DNA from: JACOND01 sp965202795
GTDB taxonomy: Bacteria; Bdellovibrionota; Bdellovibrionia; Bdellovibrionales; UBA1609
Assembly: GCA_965202795.1 (NCBI GenBank)
Contig: OZ241848.1
Coordinates: 2,294,001 to 2,358,000 of the forward strand
Direction: 5' to 3'
Length of the DNA: 64,000 bases
In this document: positions 8,762 to 16,849 of the stretch, in pieces
Numbering within the stretch: the stretch's first letter is position 1
Layout: each line of letters begins with the position of its first letter
Notes under the pieces: model-generated
Told to the model about the DNA's origin: nothing
Database searches by the model: none
The model's input: the letters and a program-made list of their open reading frames with translations, nothing else
Position numbers and translations under genes: made by a program

Positions 8762-9049
8762 TCACCGGACTTCCAGATTGGAATCCACAGCGGAATGATG
8801 AAACCCGTTTTCCAGCTCATCCACTAACACAGTCCCTTCTTTTATCTCGGAAATCGCCAGGAGGATGGCCGCCAGGCGCTCCATTTTTTTCAGCTCCTCC
8901 AAGCGCCGGAGCCGGCTCTCAAACACTGTTTCCTTCAGAGAGAATTCTCCCGGCAGGCGGGTCACAAGAGCCGCAAACTGAGACTGAAGCTCTGCGCCTC
9001 AATGCGGTCCGGCATGACCCGGTATGGGGCGGAAGGCTCTAAAAGCTTC
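8762..9049 (-). pseudogene. Chimeric relic: murA fragment fused to an AAA-type ATPase C-terminal fragment
   Basis: Read on the minus strand, about 9049-8990 matches murA around KLLEPSAPY.VMPDRIEA. After an internal deletion the match resumes at SLRLL/MTRLPGEFSLKETVFESR.LEELKKM, corresponding to murA residues about 330-365 (the intact gene has MTRLPGESALKETVFEGR). Directly after this the sequence becomes LAAILLAISEIKEGTVLVDELENGFHHS, which resembles the Walker B/H-motif end of RecF/OLD-like ATPases (DEIENGLH). Both parts are truncated and frames are broken, so this is a non-functional fusion of two gene pieces. Confidence 0.65.
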
Positions 9050-9276
9050 ATAAGCGTTTTTTGTATAACAGGCCGGCCCGCTGTCAAAAATCATGCCGCG
9101 CCGAGCCTCAAACCTTGGGGGCCAGCCCTCTCCTGGCCGCGGGCCAAAACCGGGGCGCGCTGTTTCGCGTAATTGAGGAGAGATTTAAAGCGGCTGACGC
9201 GGTTTTGAGGGAGCCGCTTAAAGGCGGGGGGAGGAGGCCAGAGGCTCAAAGCTTTAAGCGCGCCGGCAGGCAAAAC
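9050..9276. other. Intergenic stretch between pseudogene relics
   Basis: About 230 bases between the murA/ATPase relic and the decayed end of the ankyrin gene. No supported gene is seen; the local composition is GC-rich and no promoter or terminator stands out. Confidence 0.4.
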
Positions 9277-9608
9277 TTAATTTTTTAATATTATCCCCTG
9301 TTTCCTGGCGGCCAAAAGCTCTGGAACATCTTTTTGCTCCCAGCTCCCGGCCAGGCTATAAGCTGTTTTGCCATTGGATGTTTCTATTTCCATATCGGCG
9401 CCGCTTTTTCCAGCAAAAGCGCCAAAACCTCCACAGCATGCCCGAGCTGCGCGGCTAAATGAAGGGCCGGCCTGCCATTATTGTCCTGAGCGTCTGGATC
9501 AGCTCCATTCTCCAAAAGCAGCGCCGCTGTCTCTGAATCTCCCTCCCATACGGCCTTATGAAGAGCTGTCTCTCCATCAGAGCCATGAATGTTTGGCTTG
9601 GCCCCAGC
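9277..9608 (-). pseudogene. Detached 3' end of the ankyrin gene at 9609-10775
   Basis: Beyond the stop of the ankyrin gene the minus strand continues to encode ankyrin repeats in the same frame (AKPNIHGSDGETALHKAVWEG, then LLLENGADPDAQDNNGRPALHLAA). A further frameshift, after LLLEKAA at a run of five A, restores GADMEIETSNGKTAYSLAG and ends ILKN at TAA 9277-9279. The last part parallels GADMEKETSTG near the end of the ankyrin gene at 21634-23004. The TGA lies in a roughly 30-base insertion relative to the usual repeat, so the intact gene probably ran to 9277. Confidence 0.7.
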
Positions 9609-10775
9609 TCAAGGATGTTTGAGCTGTTCAGCGCCGTTTTTCAGCAAAAGCGCCGCTGTTTCTGTCCGCCCCGCCTGCAAGGCAATGCGCAAAGCTGTCC
9701 AGCCATATTTATCATGAATGTTTGGATCAGCGCCATGTTTCAGAAGAAGCTCAACTGTCTCCCCTGCATCCCATAAATCTGCGGCAAAGTGAAGAGCTGT
9801 CTGGCCGGTTTTGCTCCGAATGTTTGGATCAGCGCCGCCCTCCAGCAAAAGCGCCGCTGTTTCCGCCGTTTTTTTTTCATGACCAATGCGCATGACAGAG
9901 TGAAGGGCGGTCCAGCCGCTTTCATCATCAGGAATGTTTGGATCAGCGCCGCCCTCCAGCAAAAGCGCCGCTGTCTCAGCATTCCCCGCCCTCGCCGCCA
10001 AGTAAAGAGCTGTCTGGCCGGTTTTGCTCCGAATGTTTGGATCAGCGCCGCCCTCCAGCAAAAGCGCCGCTATTTGCGCATGATGATAGGCAAGGTGAAG
10101 AGCTGTTTCGCCAGCTTGATCCCGAATGTCTGGATTGGCGCCGTTTTCCAAAAGACGCTCTGTCCACCAGGCAGCCCCCAGCCATGAGGCCCAGTGAATA
10201 ACCGCCGAGCCATATTTAGTCTGAATGTCTGGATCAGCGCCGCTCTCCAGCAAAAAACCCGCTGTCTCCGCATGCGCCCCCGGCAGGGCATAATGAAAAG
10301 CTGTCCGGCCAGCCCCTTTATCCTGAATTGCTGTCTCCGGGCGCGCCCCCTGCAAGGCATAATGAAGAGCTGTCAGGCCATCCTCTTTATCCTGAATGTC
10401 TGGATCAGCCCCTGTTTTGATGTAATATCTGACCGCCTCCAAATTCCCCAGCCTTGCAGCCAGCAAAAAAAGTGATTCCATTTGCTCCGCTGAAAGGCTT
10501 GAGTCATCAGCGCCCTCTTCTTCAAGGCCCCTTAATTTCTTTAAAGCGGAGATCAGGCGCCGCTTTTCCCCGCCGGCATCGGCGAAGGCAGTTCTCCTGC
10601 CCTCCAAAGCCCGCGCCGCCAGCTCTATCTGGCCCGCGCTTAAAAAGCCGGCAGCTTTCTCCATGGCTTTGGAAGAATCTTTTTCAGAAAAAGCCGGACC
10701 AGCCAAAACAAAAACTGAAAAAAGGAGCAGCCGCGGGGCCGCCCATTGAAAAAGACAAAACAGGTTTTTCATCAT
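9609..10775 (-). CDS. Exported ankyrin-repeat protein, C-terminally truncated
   Basis: A 388-residue protein with a signal peptide (MMKNLFCLF...LLLFSVFVLAGPAFSE), a polar helical stretch and then a run of 33-residue ankyrin repeats with the consensus G.TALH.A...G..E.AALLLEGGADPNI. Ankyrin repeats bind proteins; with the signal peptide this one would act in the envelope or outside the cell, possibly on host targets (inference). AGGAGG lies five bases before the ATG pair at 10775/10772. The frame stops at a TGA at about 9609, but ankyrin coding continues downstream, so the gene is disrupted. Several adjacent repeats are nearly identical at the DNA level, which points to recent internal duplication. 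Confidence 0.8.
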   Translation of the reverse strand: MMKNLFCLFQWAAPRLLLFSVFVLAGPAFSEKDSSKAMEKAAGFLSAGQIELAARALEGRRTAFADAGGEKRRLISALKKLRGLEEEGADDSSLSAEQMESLFLLAARLGNLEAVRYYIKTGADPDIQDKEDGLTALHYALQGARPETAIQDKGAGRTAFHYALPGAHAETAGFLLESGADPDIQTKYGSAVIHWASWLGAAWWTERLLENGANPDIRDQAGETALHLAYHHAQIAALLLEGGADPNIRSKTGQTALYLAARAGNAETAALLLEGGADPNIPDDESGWTALHSVMRIGHEKKTAETAALLLEGGADPNIRSKTGQTALHFAADLWDAGETVELLLKHGADPNIHDKYGWTALRIALQAGRTETAALLLKNGAEQLKHP

Positions 10776-11256
10776 CTTAACCTCCTGCTGCCTGCTGGCA
10801 AGCTTGTTTGACAAATGTCCCCGTCTGCCCAAACATTAAGCTCTGACTGGCCGGCCTGTCAAACAAAAAAACATAGTTTTTTTTGCAGAGCCGCCCCTTA
10901 AGGCCTTTTTTTTAAGGTTTTTTAAGCGGCCTGCCGCAAAAGAGGAGGGGCCGCAGCCGGTTTTTTAAGCCCCTGTAAATAAAGGCGGGGGGCAGAGCCT
11001 GCCTCTCCGCCGCGGGCTGAAAACATGCGCCTAAAAAACGCCGCTTGAATTTTCAGGCGCGGCTGGCATAATAAAAATCTAAAAGCCCGCTGAAAAGCTG
11101 AAGAGCGGGCGGAGGGGGCAGCCCAAGACCTCTCTCCGCCCCCTAAGCCAAGCTTAATGCCCCTAAAAGGCTGGCGCAAACCCGCCGGGGAGGGCCAAAG
11201 GCCATGGAAAAAAATCGGAGGAGGCCCCTGAGGGGAAAACCCCCTGGGGAAAAACA
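10776..11256. other. 480-bp intergenic region between ankyrin gene and cysS
   Basis: No gene is supported. The start of the ankyrin gene (minus) and cysS (plus) diverge from here, so two promoters are expected. There are runs of T and A around 10862-10925. A CCCGC...GCGGG hairpin is possible at about 11085-11112. I see no T-box or other recognisable leader for cysS. Confidence 0.4.
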
Positions 11257-12753
11257 ATGGGAAGCTTAAAAATTTACAACACAGAGGCGGGGGAAAAGCA
11301 GGTTTTCTCGCCCATTCGCCCCCCTCATGCGCAAATCTACTGCTGCGGCCCCACGGTCTATGACTTTTTGCATATCGGAAATTTTCGCGGAGCGGTGTTT
11401 TTTAACTTTCTGCGCGGCTGGCTGGAGTTTTTGGGCTTTAAGCCCCGGTATATTTACAATTTTACCGACATTGACGACAAAATCCTCAGCCGGGCCAAAA
11501 AAGAGGGCTGCCCGCCAGAGGACATCTCCGAAAAATACATCAAAGAGTTTCAGGCGGATTATCAGGCCCTGAAGCTCAGGCCCTGCGACGGCAATCCCAG
11601 GGCCACAGAGGCTGTCCCTGAGATCATCAGCCTCATCAAAAGCCTGATCCAGGCCGGCAGGGCTTACGAGGCGGACGGAGATGTTTTTTACTCCGTGCGA
11701 AGCTTTAAAGGCTATGGCCGCCTGAGCGGGCGCAGCCCGGAGCAGCTGCTCTCCGGCGCGAGGATTGAGCCAGACCCCAAAAAAAAAGACCCTCTGGACT
11801 TCAGCCTCTGGAAAAAGCATGTCCCTGAATCCCCCGGCGCGAAAAAAATTCATGAGGCCTTTTGGAACAGCCCCTGGGGCCCGGGCCGCCCGGGATGGCA
11901 TATTGAGTGCTCAGCCATGATCCGCAAGTTTTTGGGCGCTGAGATTGACATTCACGGCGGAGGCTCAGATCTGATTTTCCCCCACCATGAAAATGAGATC
12001 GCCCAGTCAGAGGGCGCGGGCTGCGGCGGCGCCGGCGGCGGCAAATGCGTCCGCTATTGGATCCACAACAATATGATTCTTATGGAGGGCGATAAAATGT
12101 CAAAATCCCTCGGCAATATGATCACCATGAGAGAGTTTTTAACAAACTATCCGGGAGAGGTTTTTAAATATTTGATTCTCTCCTCCCATTACCGCTCTGT
12201 CATTCAGTTTTCCAAAAAAACAGTTCAGCAGGCGGTGTCGTCTCTGGCGGGAATTTACTCCTGCCTTGCCAGCGCGCGGGCCATCGCCTATGACAGCGGG
12301 GGGCAGCCGGAGCCATGCCCGGAGTTTCAGAAAGCGGTTTCCCTGGCCGATCGGGAGATCACAGAGGCCTTTAACGATGATTTTGCAACCCCAAAAGCCT
12401 TTGCCGCGCTGTTTTCCGCTCTGAGGAGTTTTAAGTCTCTTGAGGCGGCGGGCGGCGCCGGAAGCCTGCGGGCCTGGCGGGCAGCCCGGCTGCTTGAGCT
12501 TTTTAAAAAATACGGACGCATCCTCTCGCTTTTTCAGGAGCCGGCCCGGGAGTTTCTGCAGAGCCTGGACAGCATGCTTTTAAGGCAAAAAGGCCTTGAG
12601 CGCGCGCAAATCGATCAAATGGCGGAAAAGCGCGCCGCGGCGCGGGCCAAAAAAGACTTTGCGGCGGCGGATCAGATCCGAAAAGACCTGGAGGCTTTGG
12701 GGATTGAGTTGCGGGACACAAAAGCCGGAACAGCCTGGGAGGTCAAAAAATGA
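11257..12753 (+). CDS. cysS: Cysteinyl-tRNA synthetase
   Basis: CysRS charges tRNA(Cys) with cysteine in the cytosol. This class I synthetase has the zinc/HIGH region CCGPTVYDFLHIGN (Cys30, His39), the ERAxHxxH-like region around WHIECSAMIRKFLG and HGGGSDLIFPHHENEIAQSE, and KMSKS at 280-284 followed by LGN. The C-terminal part (ARAKKDFAAADQIRKDLEALGIELRDT) is the usual helical anticodon-binding end. 498 residues is typical. The gene overlaps the ABC permease by ATGA (12750-12753), so the two are translationally coupled, although no functional link is known. Confidence 0.95.
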   Translation: MGSLKIYNTEAGEKQVFSPIRPPHAQIYCCGPTVYDFLHIGNFRGAVFFNFLRGWLEFLGFKPRYIYNFTDIDDKILSRAKKEGCPPEDISEKYIKEFQADYQALKLRPCDGNPRATEAVPEIISLIKSLIQAGRAYEADGDVFYSVRSFKGYGRLSGRSPEQLLSGARIEPDPKKKDPLDFSLWKKHVPESPGAKKIHEAFWNSPWGPGRPGWHIECSAMIRKFLGAEIDIHGGGSDLIFPHHENEIAQSEGAGCGGAGGGKCVRYWIHNNMILMEGDKMSKSLGNMITMREFLTNYPGEVFKYLILSSHYRSVIQFSKKTVQQAVSSLAGIYSCLASARAIAYDSGGQPEPCPEFQKAVSLADREITEAFNDDFATPKAFAALFSALRSFKSLEAAGGAGSLRAWRAARLLELFKKYGRILSLFQEPAREFLQSLDSMLLRQKGLERAQIDQMAEKRAAARAKKDFAAADQIRKDLEALGIELRDTKAGTAWEVKK

Positions 12754-13562
12754 TCAGTCAAAGCGCTGTCAAAAGGGATATTAACTGGACGCCCTTTTTG
12801 TTTTTTCTTTTCAGGGATGTCCGGCGCTGCTATAAAGTGAAGGCGCAGACTGTGGTTTCCCCCCTGATCAGCCAAAGCCTGTATCTGCTGATATTCGGCG
12901 TGAGCCTTGGGCGTGTGATTCAAATCAGCGAGCAGTTCTCCTACCTTCAGTTTATCATTCCGGGCCTGGTGTCCATGACTTTGATTAACCAGCCCTTTCA
13001 AAACGGAACCAGCTCAATTTTTGGAATGAAGTTTACAGGCGAAATCATAGACCTTAAAAGCTCAGCCCTAAGCGCCTGGCAGATTGTTTTTGGAGCGGCG
13101 GCTTCAGGGCTTTTGAGAGGCGTCATTGTCGGATTTTTAACCTTTGGGGCCGGAGAGGCCTTTCACAGAGTTTACGAGGGGCATTGGATGCCTGTTTCCA
13201 GCCTGCCATGGCTTCTGGCCTTTATGTGCCTTGGAGGGCTGGCCTTTGCCATGGCCGGCCTGTGTGTGGGGATCTGGTCGAAAAGCTTTGATCAGGTGAG
13301 CGCCGCCGGCAGCTTTGTGATTTTGCCGCTTATTTATCTTGGCGGCGTGTTTTTTGATTTGAACAAGCTCTCCCCCTTTTGGCAAAAGGCCTCTCTTTTT
13401 AACCCTTTGTTTTATTTTGTAAACGGCGTCCGCCACAGCTTTTTGGGCGCGGCGGATGTTTCCCCATGGCAGGCCCTTCTTGTCATTTCAGCCGCTTTGG
13501 CCGGCGCGGCGGGGCTGGCCTTCTGGAGCGTCATAAAGGGCCCCTTTCAGCGCGCTGTCTGA
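12750..13562 (+). CDS. ABC-2 type transporter permease
   Basis: A 270-residue inner-membrane protein with about six hydrophobic segments, for example VVSPLISQSLYLLIFGVSL, FIIPGLVSMTLI, SGLLRGVIVGFLTFGAG, WLLAFMCLGGLAFAMAGLCVG and GSFVILPLIYLGGVFF. The pattern and the conserved IYLGGVFF...LNP.FYFVNGVRHSFLG end match the YadH/DrrB-like ABC-2 permeases. Such proteins pair with a separate ATPase to export drugs or envelope polymers, but no ATPase gene lies in this window, so the substrate cannot be inferred. The start overlaps the cysS stop by four bases. Confidence 0.85.
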   Translation: MISQSAVKRDINWTPFLFFLFRDVRRCYKVKAQTVVSPLISQSLYLLIFGVSLGRVIQISEQFSYLQFIIPGLVSMTLINQPFQNGTSSIFGMKFTGEIIDLKSSALSAWQIVFGAAASGLLRGVIVGFLTFGAGEAFHRVYEGHWMPVSSLPWLLAFMCLGGLAFAMAGLCVGIWSKSFDQVSAAGSFVILPLIYLGGVFFDLNKLSPFWQKASLFNPLFYFVNGVRHSFLGAADVSPWQALLVISAALAGAAGLAFWSVIKGPFQRAV

Positions 13563-13573
13563 GGGGGGGATTT

Positions 13574-13595
13574 CCGGCTTGCCGGCAAAAGCCGG
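13574..13595. other. GC-rich hairpin after the permease gene
   Basis: CCGGCTT at 13574-13580 pairs with AAGCCGG at 13589-13595, flanked by GAGGG/CCCTC that can extend the stem. The following run is A rather than T on the plus strand, so this is not a canonical plus-strand terminator. Confidence 0.4.
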
Positions 13596-13756
13596 CCCTC
13601 CAAAAAAACAGCCTGCAGGCTTTTTTAAAAATGAAGAGGGGGGGGGAAAGCTTTGACGCAAGGCTTTTCATGCGCCCCCTGTTTTAACTGGTTTCAATGG
13701 GAAGTCAAGCAGCTTGACACACAATCTCATAAGCCCTCCGCGGGGGGATCCGAAAA

Positions 13757-13960
13757 TTAGGAATTTTCCGGGCGGGACTGGGCCTGATACTTGGCCATAA
13801 TCCCTTTTTTCTCTTTCTCTAGGCTGGCTCTTAACTTTTTTCTTTCAGGGCCTCTGATAATCCCGCCGGTTTTTTGGTCCTGGATTGCATGACCCTCTGT
13901 GTCTATGGCCTTAAGATCCGCCTCTATTTGCTTGAGTCGGTCAACATCTTCTTTTTTCAT
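13757..13960 (-). CDS. Small charged coiled-coil-like protein
   Basis: A 67-residue protein starting MKKEDVDRLKQIEADLKAID and ending with KAKYQAQSRPENS-like polar residues. It has heptad-like hydrophobic spacing and many Lys and Glu, suggesting a short helical hairpin or coiled coil; a glycine-containing turn (TGGIIRGPE) divides two helices. GGAGGG lies about nine bases upstream of ATG 13960. An in-frame codon five residues earlier is less likely. Function not recognised. Confidence 0.5.
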   Translation of the reverse strand: MKKEDVDRLKQIEADLKAIDTEGHAIQDQKTGGIIRGPERKKLRASLEKEKKGIMAKYQAQSRPENS

Positions 13961-14654
13961 AATTAAACCCTCCATGTCTGGTTAAAGCCCCCGATCCACC
14001 GGAGACAGCCTATTTATACTGCGGCCCGGGCCGGAAAACAAGCCCCGCCCCGGCTCCCCGGCGGGCCGGCTGTCTCAAGGCTTGAGAATTTTCCAGAGTC
14101 CCAAAGTTTTGGCGGGGGTTTGCGAGCGAGGGGGCGCCCCGCTGTGTCTTGTTAGCCTGGATTTTTCTGGGGACGGAGGTGTGATTTGGCAAAATTTTTT
14201 GTTTCCCCGGCAGTAAAAAAATTGCAGGGATTCAGCTCGCCAAAAAAAACAGGTTTAATTTACGCGCCCGATTTTTCAGACAATTTCCCCCCTTAGGGAC
14301 TGGACTAAGGGGGGAAATTTTTTGATGCGAAGCCCCGCCGCCGCTCGCTGGCCCGCCCCGCTTTGCTTAAAATTCAAGGGTTTTTCAGGGCCTGGCGTGG
14401 CCACAGTCCCGGCCAGGCAAATGATAATTTCAGCAATAGCCTAAGGGCCAGAAACACAGACAAGACGGGGCGCCCACCCGCTCCACAACCCCCGAAGGAA
14501 AACAGGGACTCTGGATGTCTGTTATGGCCACGATCCCCCCGGAAAACAGGCAAAAACAGGCCAAAGAAGGCCCGGTTACCCCCCCCTTTTCGGCGCTTAT
14601 AGCGCCTGTTTTATGGCCAAAGAAGCCGCTTTATGAGGGCTTGAGATAGGGGCT
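13961..14654. other. 690-bp region without a gene; contains an orphan terminator
   Basis: No coding region is supported on either strand. A strong rho-independent terminator lies at 14282-14325 on the plus strand, although no plus-strand gene precedes it for 700 bases. That leaves room for a small RNA between about 13980 and 14280. I compared the sequence with the hallmarks of tmRNA, RNase P RNA, SRP RNA and 6S RNA by eye and recognised none of them. The distal part, 14380-14640, is GC-rich with short palindromes such as GGCGCTTATAGCGCC. Confidence 0.5.
14282..14325 (+). terminator. Strong rho-independent terminator, no gene upstream
   Basis: AATTTCCCCCCTTAG (14282-14296) is perfectly complementary to CTAAGGGGGGAAATT (about 14305-14319), with an eight-base loop and a following T run (TTTTTTG). 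The 15-bp perfect stem is the longest simple hairpin I see in the window. Confidence 0.8.
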
Positions 14655-15119
14655 TTACCCCCTATTTCTTGTGATATTTTGAATATTTTTAGCAATGAGC
14701 GTAAGGAGTTCTGTATTCTTATCCGCTAAGCGGATGTCATGAATGTTTTTAACTATGGCCGCACAGTGTGACAGTTCTGCAAGGTTTGAAAGCTTATTTT
14801 TTTTAAACACTTCCCTTAATTTTTCCAAAGCCTCAAGCTCAATAATCATAAGGTTTATCCGATTTATCTTTCCTTTAGGATTTTTCTTATATTTATAAGT
14901 CACAAAAATAGATCCTGCTTTACCTTCAGTTCTCTGTTCCAAATAGCCAGCCTCTTTTAGTTCTTCAGCAATAACTTCCAAAGAGTCAACTGAAAATTCT
15001 ATTTTGTCTTCTAAAATATTTGAGTGAAGATCAGTGGGGGACAAGTATTCTTCTGGTTTCATTTCATGAAAATCTTTATAGCCCTTAAAAAGCTTTTCCA
15101 TTAATTCTATTTTAAGCAT
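14655..15119 (-). CDS. Hypothetical helical protein, tandem paralogue of the next gene upstream
   Basis: A 154-residue, Lys/Glu-rich protein of low GC compared with its surroundings. It shares its layout with the 147-residue protein encoded just upstream: both start with a MEKL..GY motif, have a middle AEELKEAGYLE / AKELEGEGYLE segment reminiscent of a winged-helix wing, and end with a helix containing L..L..C/S...KNI..IR. The start follows the upstream stop by two bases, with GAGGGGGGC as Shine-Dalgarno sequence. The function is not recognised. The skewed composition suggests horizontal acquisition of this small cluster. Confidence 0.65.
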   Translation of the reverse strand: MLKIELMEKLFKGYKDFHEMKPEEYLSPTDLHSNILEDKIEFSVDSLEVIAEELKEAGYLEQRTEGKAGSIFVTYKYKKNPKGKINRINLMIIELEALEKLREVFKKNKLSNLAELSHCAAIVKNIHDIRLADKNTELLTLIAKNIQNITRNRG

Positions 15120-15121
15120 GT

Positions 15122-15565
15122 TTAGCCCCCCTCAAGGTTTTTGCGGATTTCCTGGATATTTTTAATTGAATCAGAAAGGGCTGCCAGAGAATTAAGGTTT
15201 TTGTTATTAGTGGGCCAATCCTTAGGATCCTTAAATACATTTTTTAAGGCAGTCAATAACCTTATTTCTATTATCCTAAGTTCCATTTTTGTATTCTCTG
15301 GCTCGCTTTCAATCTCTTTTCTATATCTAAATGCTATATTATCATTGACAACCTCTCTCTCTAAATAGCCCTCTCCCTCTAATTCCTTAGCGACTTTCTC
15401 AAGGCTTGCAAAAGTGTCTTTATATGTATATTCATAAGGAAAGCCACCTAAGCCTTTTTCCTTCATATATTCGGCCATTTCCTTGACATCCTTATAGCCC
15501 TGATCCTCTTTATAAAGGGCTTGATAGCCCTCTAAAAGCTTTTCCATTACTTCCGCTTTAGTCAT
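15122..15565 (-). CDS. Hypothetical helical protein, tandem paralogue of the downstream gene
   Basis: A 147-residue AT-rich gene product beginning MTKAEVMEKLLEGYQALYKE and containing SLEKVAKELEGEGYLERE, which aligns with SLEVIAEELKEAGYLEQR in the downstream neighbour. The two genes are two bases apart and clearly arose by duplication. The gene overlaps the small basic peptide gene upstream by ATGA (15562-15565), so a four-gene minus-strand unit (16123 to 14655) is likely. No catalytic motif is visible; the segments before GYLE look like a small winged-helix or helical bundle fold. Confidence 0.65.
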   Translation of the reverse strand: MTKAEVMEKLLEGYQALYKEDQGYKDVKEMAEYMKEKGLGGFPYEYTYKDTFASLEKVAKELEGEGYLEREVVNDNIAFRYRKEIESEPENTKMELRIIEIRLLTALKNVFKDPKDWPTNNKNLNSLAALSDSIKNIQEIRKNLEGG

Positions 15566-15690
15566 GGCTGCCTCTTTTTTTTGGGCTTTTTCTTAGGAAT
15601 AGCGGCTTTGACTGCCGCCGCGGCCAAGCTTATGGCCCTTTTAAAACGCGACTTTTTGGGCCTTGTCATTTTAAAGCCTTTCTTAATCAT
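15562..15690 (-). CDS. Small very basic peptide
   Basis: A 42-residue peptide, MIKKGFKMTRPKKSRFKRA followed by an alanine-rich helix and a KKKPKKKRQ tail. GGGGGCAGG lies directly upstream of ATG 15690, inside the end of the preceding gene (stop at 15683), and the 3' end overlaps the next gene by ATGA. The position suggests translational coupling within the operon. The high charge suggests nucleic-acid or membrane binding, but the function is unknown. Confidence 0.4.
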   Translation of the reverse strand: MIKKGFKMTRPKKSRFKRAISLAAAAVKAAIPKKKPKKKRQP

Positions 15691-16123
15691 CCTGCCCCCT
15701 AAGGAGGGCATCAATGGGCCGGGTTTTGTGGACCCAGTCCAGGCCGGCGGCCTCTGTGGTTTTATAAACATTTTGCTTAGTCATAAGGTAAAGCTCATAG
15801 CCCCGGAGCATAAAAGCAAAGCGAAGCTGCTGCGGCTTTTGCCGGCAGTTTTTCGCATAGTCTTCTATAGCCTGCTGAAGGGGCCGCTCGCCGCTTTCCA
15901 AAACCCGCTTTGTGAGCTGCAGCTTTTCGGGCTTTATGACTTCCGAAAGCAAAAAAACAGAATAAAGCAAGACATCCTGCCCCTTCGCTATGACTGCAAT
16001 ATCCTGCGCCTTGTTTTCGCAGTCATGAAAATTATAAAACAATTTCCAGCCGGCCCATGTGGCGGCAATAAAGAAAGAGAGAAAGAGAAAATTCCCTAAA
16101 ATCAGCTTGCGCTCTGAAGTCAT
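15683..16123 (-). CDS. Hypothetical protein with one N-terminal membrane anchor
   Basis: A 146-residue protein starting MTSERKLILGNFLFLSFF, with one hydrophobic helix (LGNFLFLSFFIAATWAGWKLF) and then a soluble helical part containing a few cysteines (HDCENK, KNCRQK). Orientation is probably N-in, with the soluble domain in the periplasm. GGGGGGCAAGTC precedes ATG 16123. It lies directly downstream of the pilin-like gene but beyond that gene's terminator. It might be a small assembly partner of the pilin, which is conjecture from position only. Confidence 0.55.
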   Translation of the reverse strand: MTSERKLILGNFLFLSFFIAATWAGWKLFYNFHDCENKAQDIAVIAKGQDVLLYSVFLLSEVIKPEKLQLTKRVLESGERPLQQAIEDYAKNCRQKPQQLRFAFMLRGYELYLMTKQNVYKTTEAAGLDWVHKTRPIDALLRGQDD

Positions 16124-16144
16124 GACTTGCCCCCCATTAGGAAA

Positions 16145-16167
16145 AGCCCCCGGACAATCCGGGGGCT
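16145..16167 (-). terminator. Hairpin after the pilin gene
   Basis: AGCCCCCGG...CCGGGGGCT forms a nine-base-pair stem with a short ACAAT loop. On the minus strand it is followed by TTTTCC, fitting a terminator about 50 bases after the pilin stop codon. Confidence 0.65.
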
Positions 16168-16216
16168 TAATAATATATCTTATTGACAAAGAGCTGATGT
16201 TGAGTTGCATTCTCCA

Positions 16217-16849
16217 TCACTTCCTGATGTTGCTGTGTCTCCTGAATCCGCTGTTCTGCAACTGTGCGCATGTGTTGGATGGTTTGGGGGGGGAGGTGGT
16301 GCTCGCCACGCAAGTGGCTGGAAAAGCGGACACTTGGGCTATTGCGCTGCAACCAACACTAGAGCATGCCATTTGTCCAGTTTGGAGTGTCCAGGTATTA
16401 TTTGTCGCGCATTCATAGGTGGCGGTAGTGTCAGAACAAAGCCCTGCCCATGACCTCGTTGTTGAGGCCAAGCCTCCAGAAGATGAGACACATCCTTTAA
16501 AAGTTTGCCCAGCAGCCTCTTTTTCAACAGAAACACATAGCCTGGGTGCCATTACTGTTGTTGTGCAGTCTGTGCAGTTCACTTCAATTCCAGCTAAGGA
16601 ATTGCAAGCAGAAAATCTTTTTGTAGCAATGCAAGCGCCAAAAGAATTTGCGACTGTTCTTAAAGAAGCGCCTATAGATGCCTTTGCCGCTGTCCCCTGG
16701 TGAGATCTGTATGCGGGGATGGCCACAGCGGATAAAACCGCTATGATGCCGATCACAACCAAAAGCTCGATCAGTGAAAATCCAGCCGACCCCTGCCGCG
16801 CTCTTTTTTTCTGGAAAAGAGCTTGAAAAACCGCTTTGAGAATATTCAT
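16217..16849 (-). CDS. Type IV pilin-like protein (prepilin with N-methylation motif)
   Basis: A 210-residue prepilin. The class III signal is SAG/FSLIELLVVIGIIAVLSA, with cleavage after Gly23, Phe as mature residue 1 and the conserved Glu at mature position 5. The hydrophobic helix is followed by AIPAYRSHQ. The mature domain is unusual in having about 12 cysteines and many Ser, Thr and Ala, suggesting disulfide stabilisation. It could be a major type IVa pilin or a type II secretion pseudopilin; no assembly ATPase, prepilin peptidase or secretin lies in the window to decide. GGAGGG lies upstream of ATG 16849. Confidence 0.85.
   Translation of the reverse strand: MNILKAVFQALFQKKRARQGSAGFSLIELLVVIGIIAVLSAVAIPAYRSHQGTAAKASIGASLRTVANSFGACIATKRFSACNSLAGIEVNCTDCTTTVMAPRLCVSVEKEAAGQTFKGCVSSSGGLASTTRSWAGLCSDTTATYECATNNTWTLQTGQMACSSVGCSAIAQVSAFPATCVASTTSPPKPSNTCAQLQNSGFRRHSNIRK

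Noticed and set aside
9789..10187. Plus-strand frames opposite the ankyrin gene
   Set aside because: They are mirror images of the ankyrin repeats; similar false frames occur opposite all ankyrin genes here.
13961..14654. tmRNA, RNase P RNA, SRP RNA or 6S RNA
   Set aside because: None of the conserved sequence hallmarks of these RNAs was found by eye.
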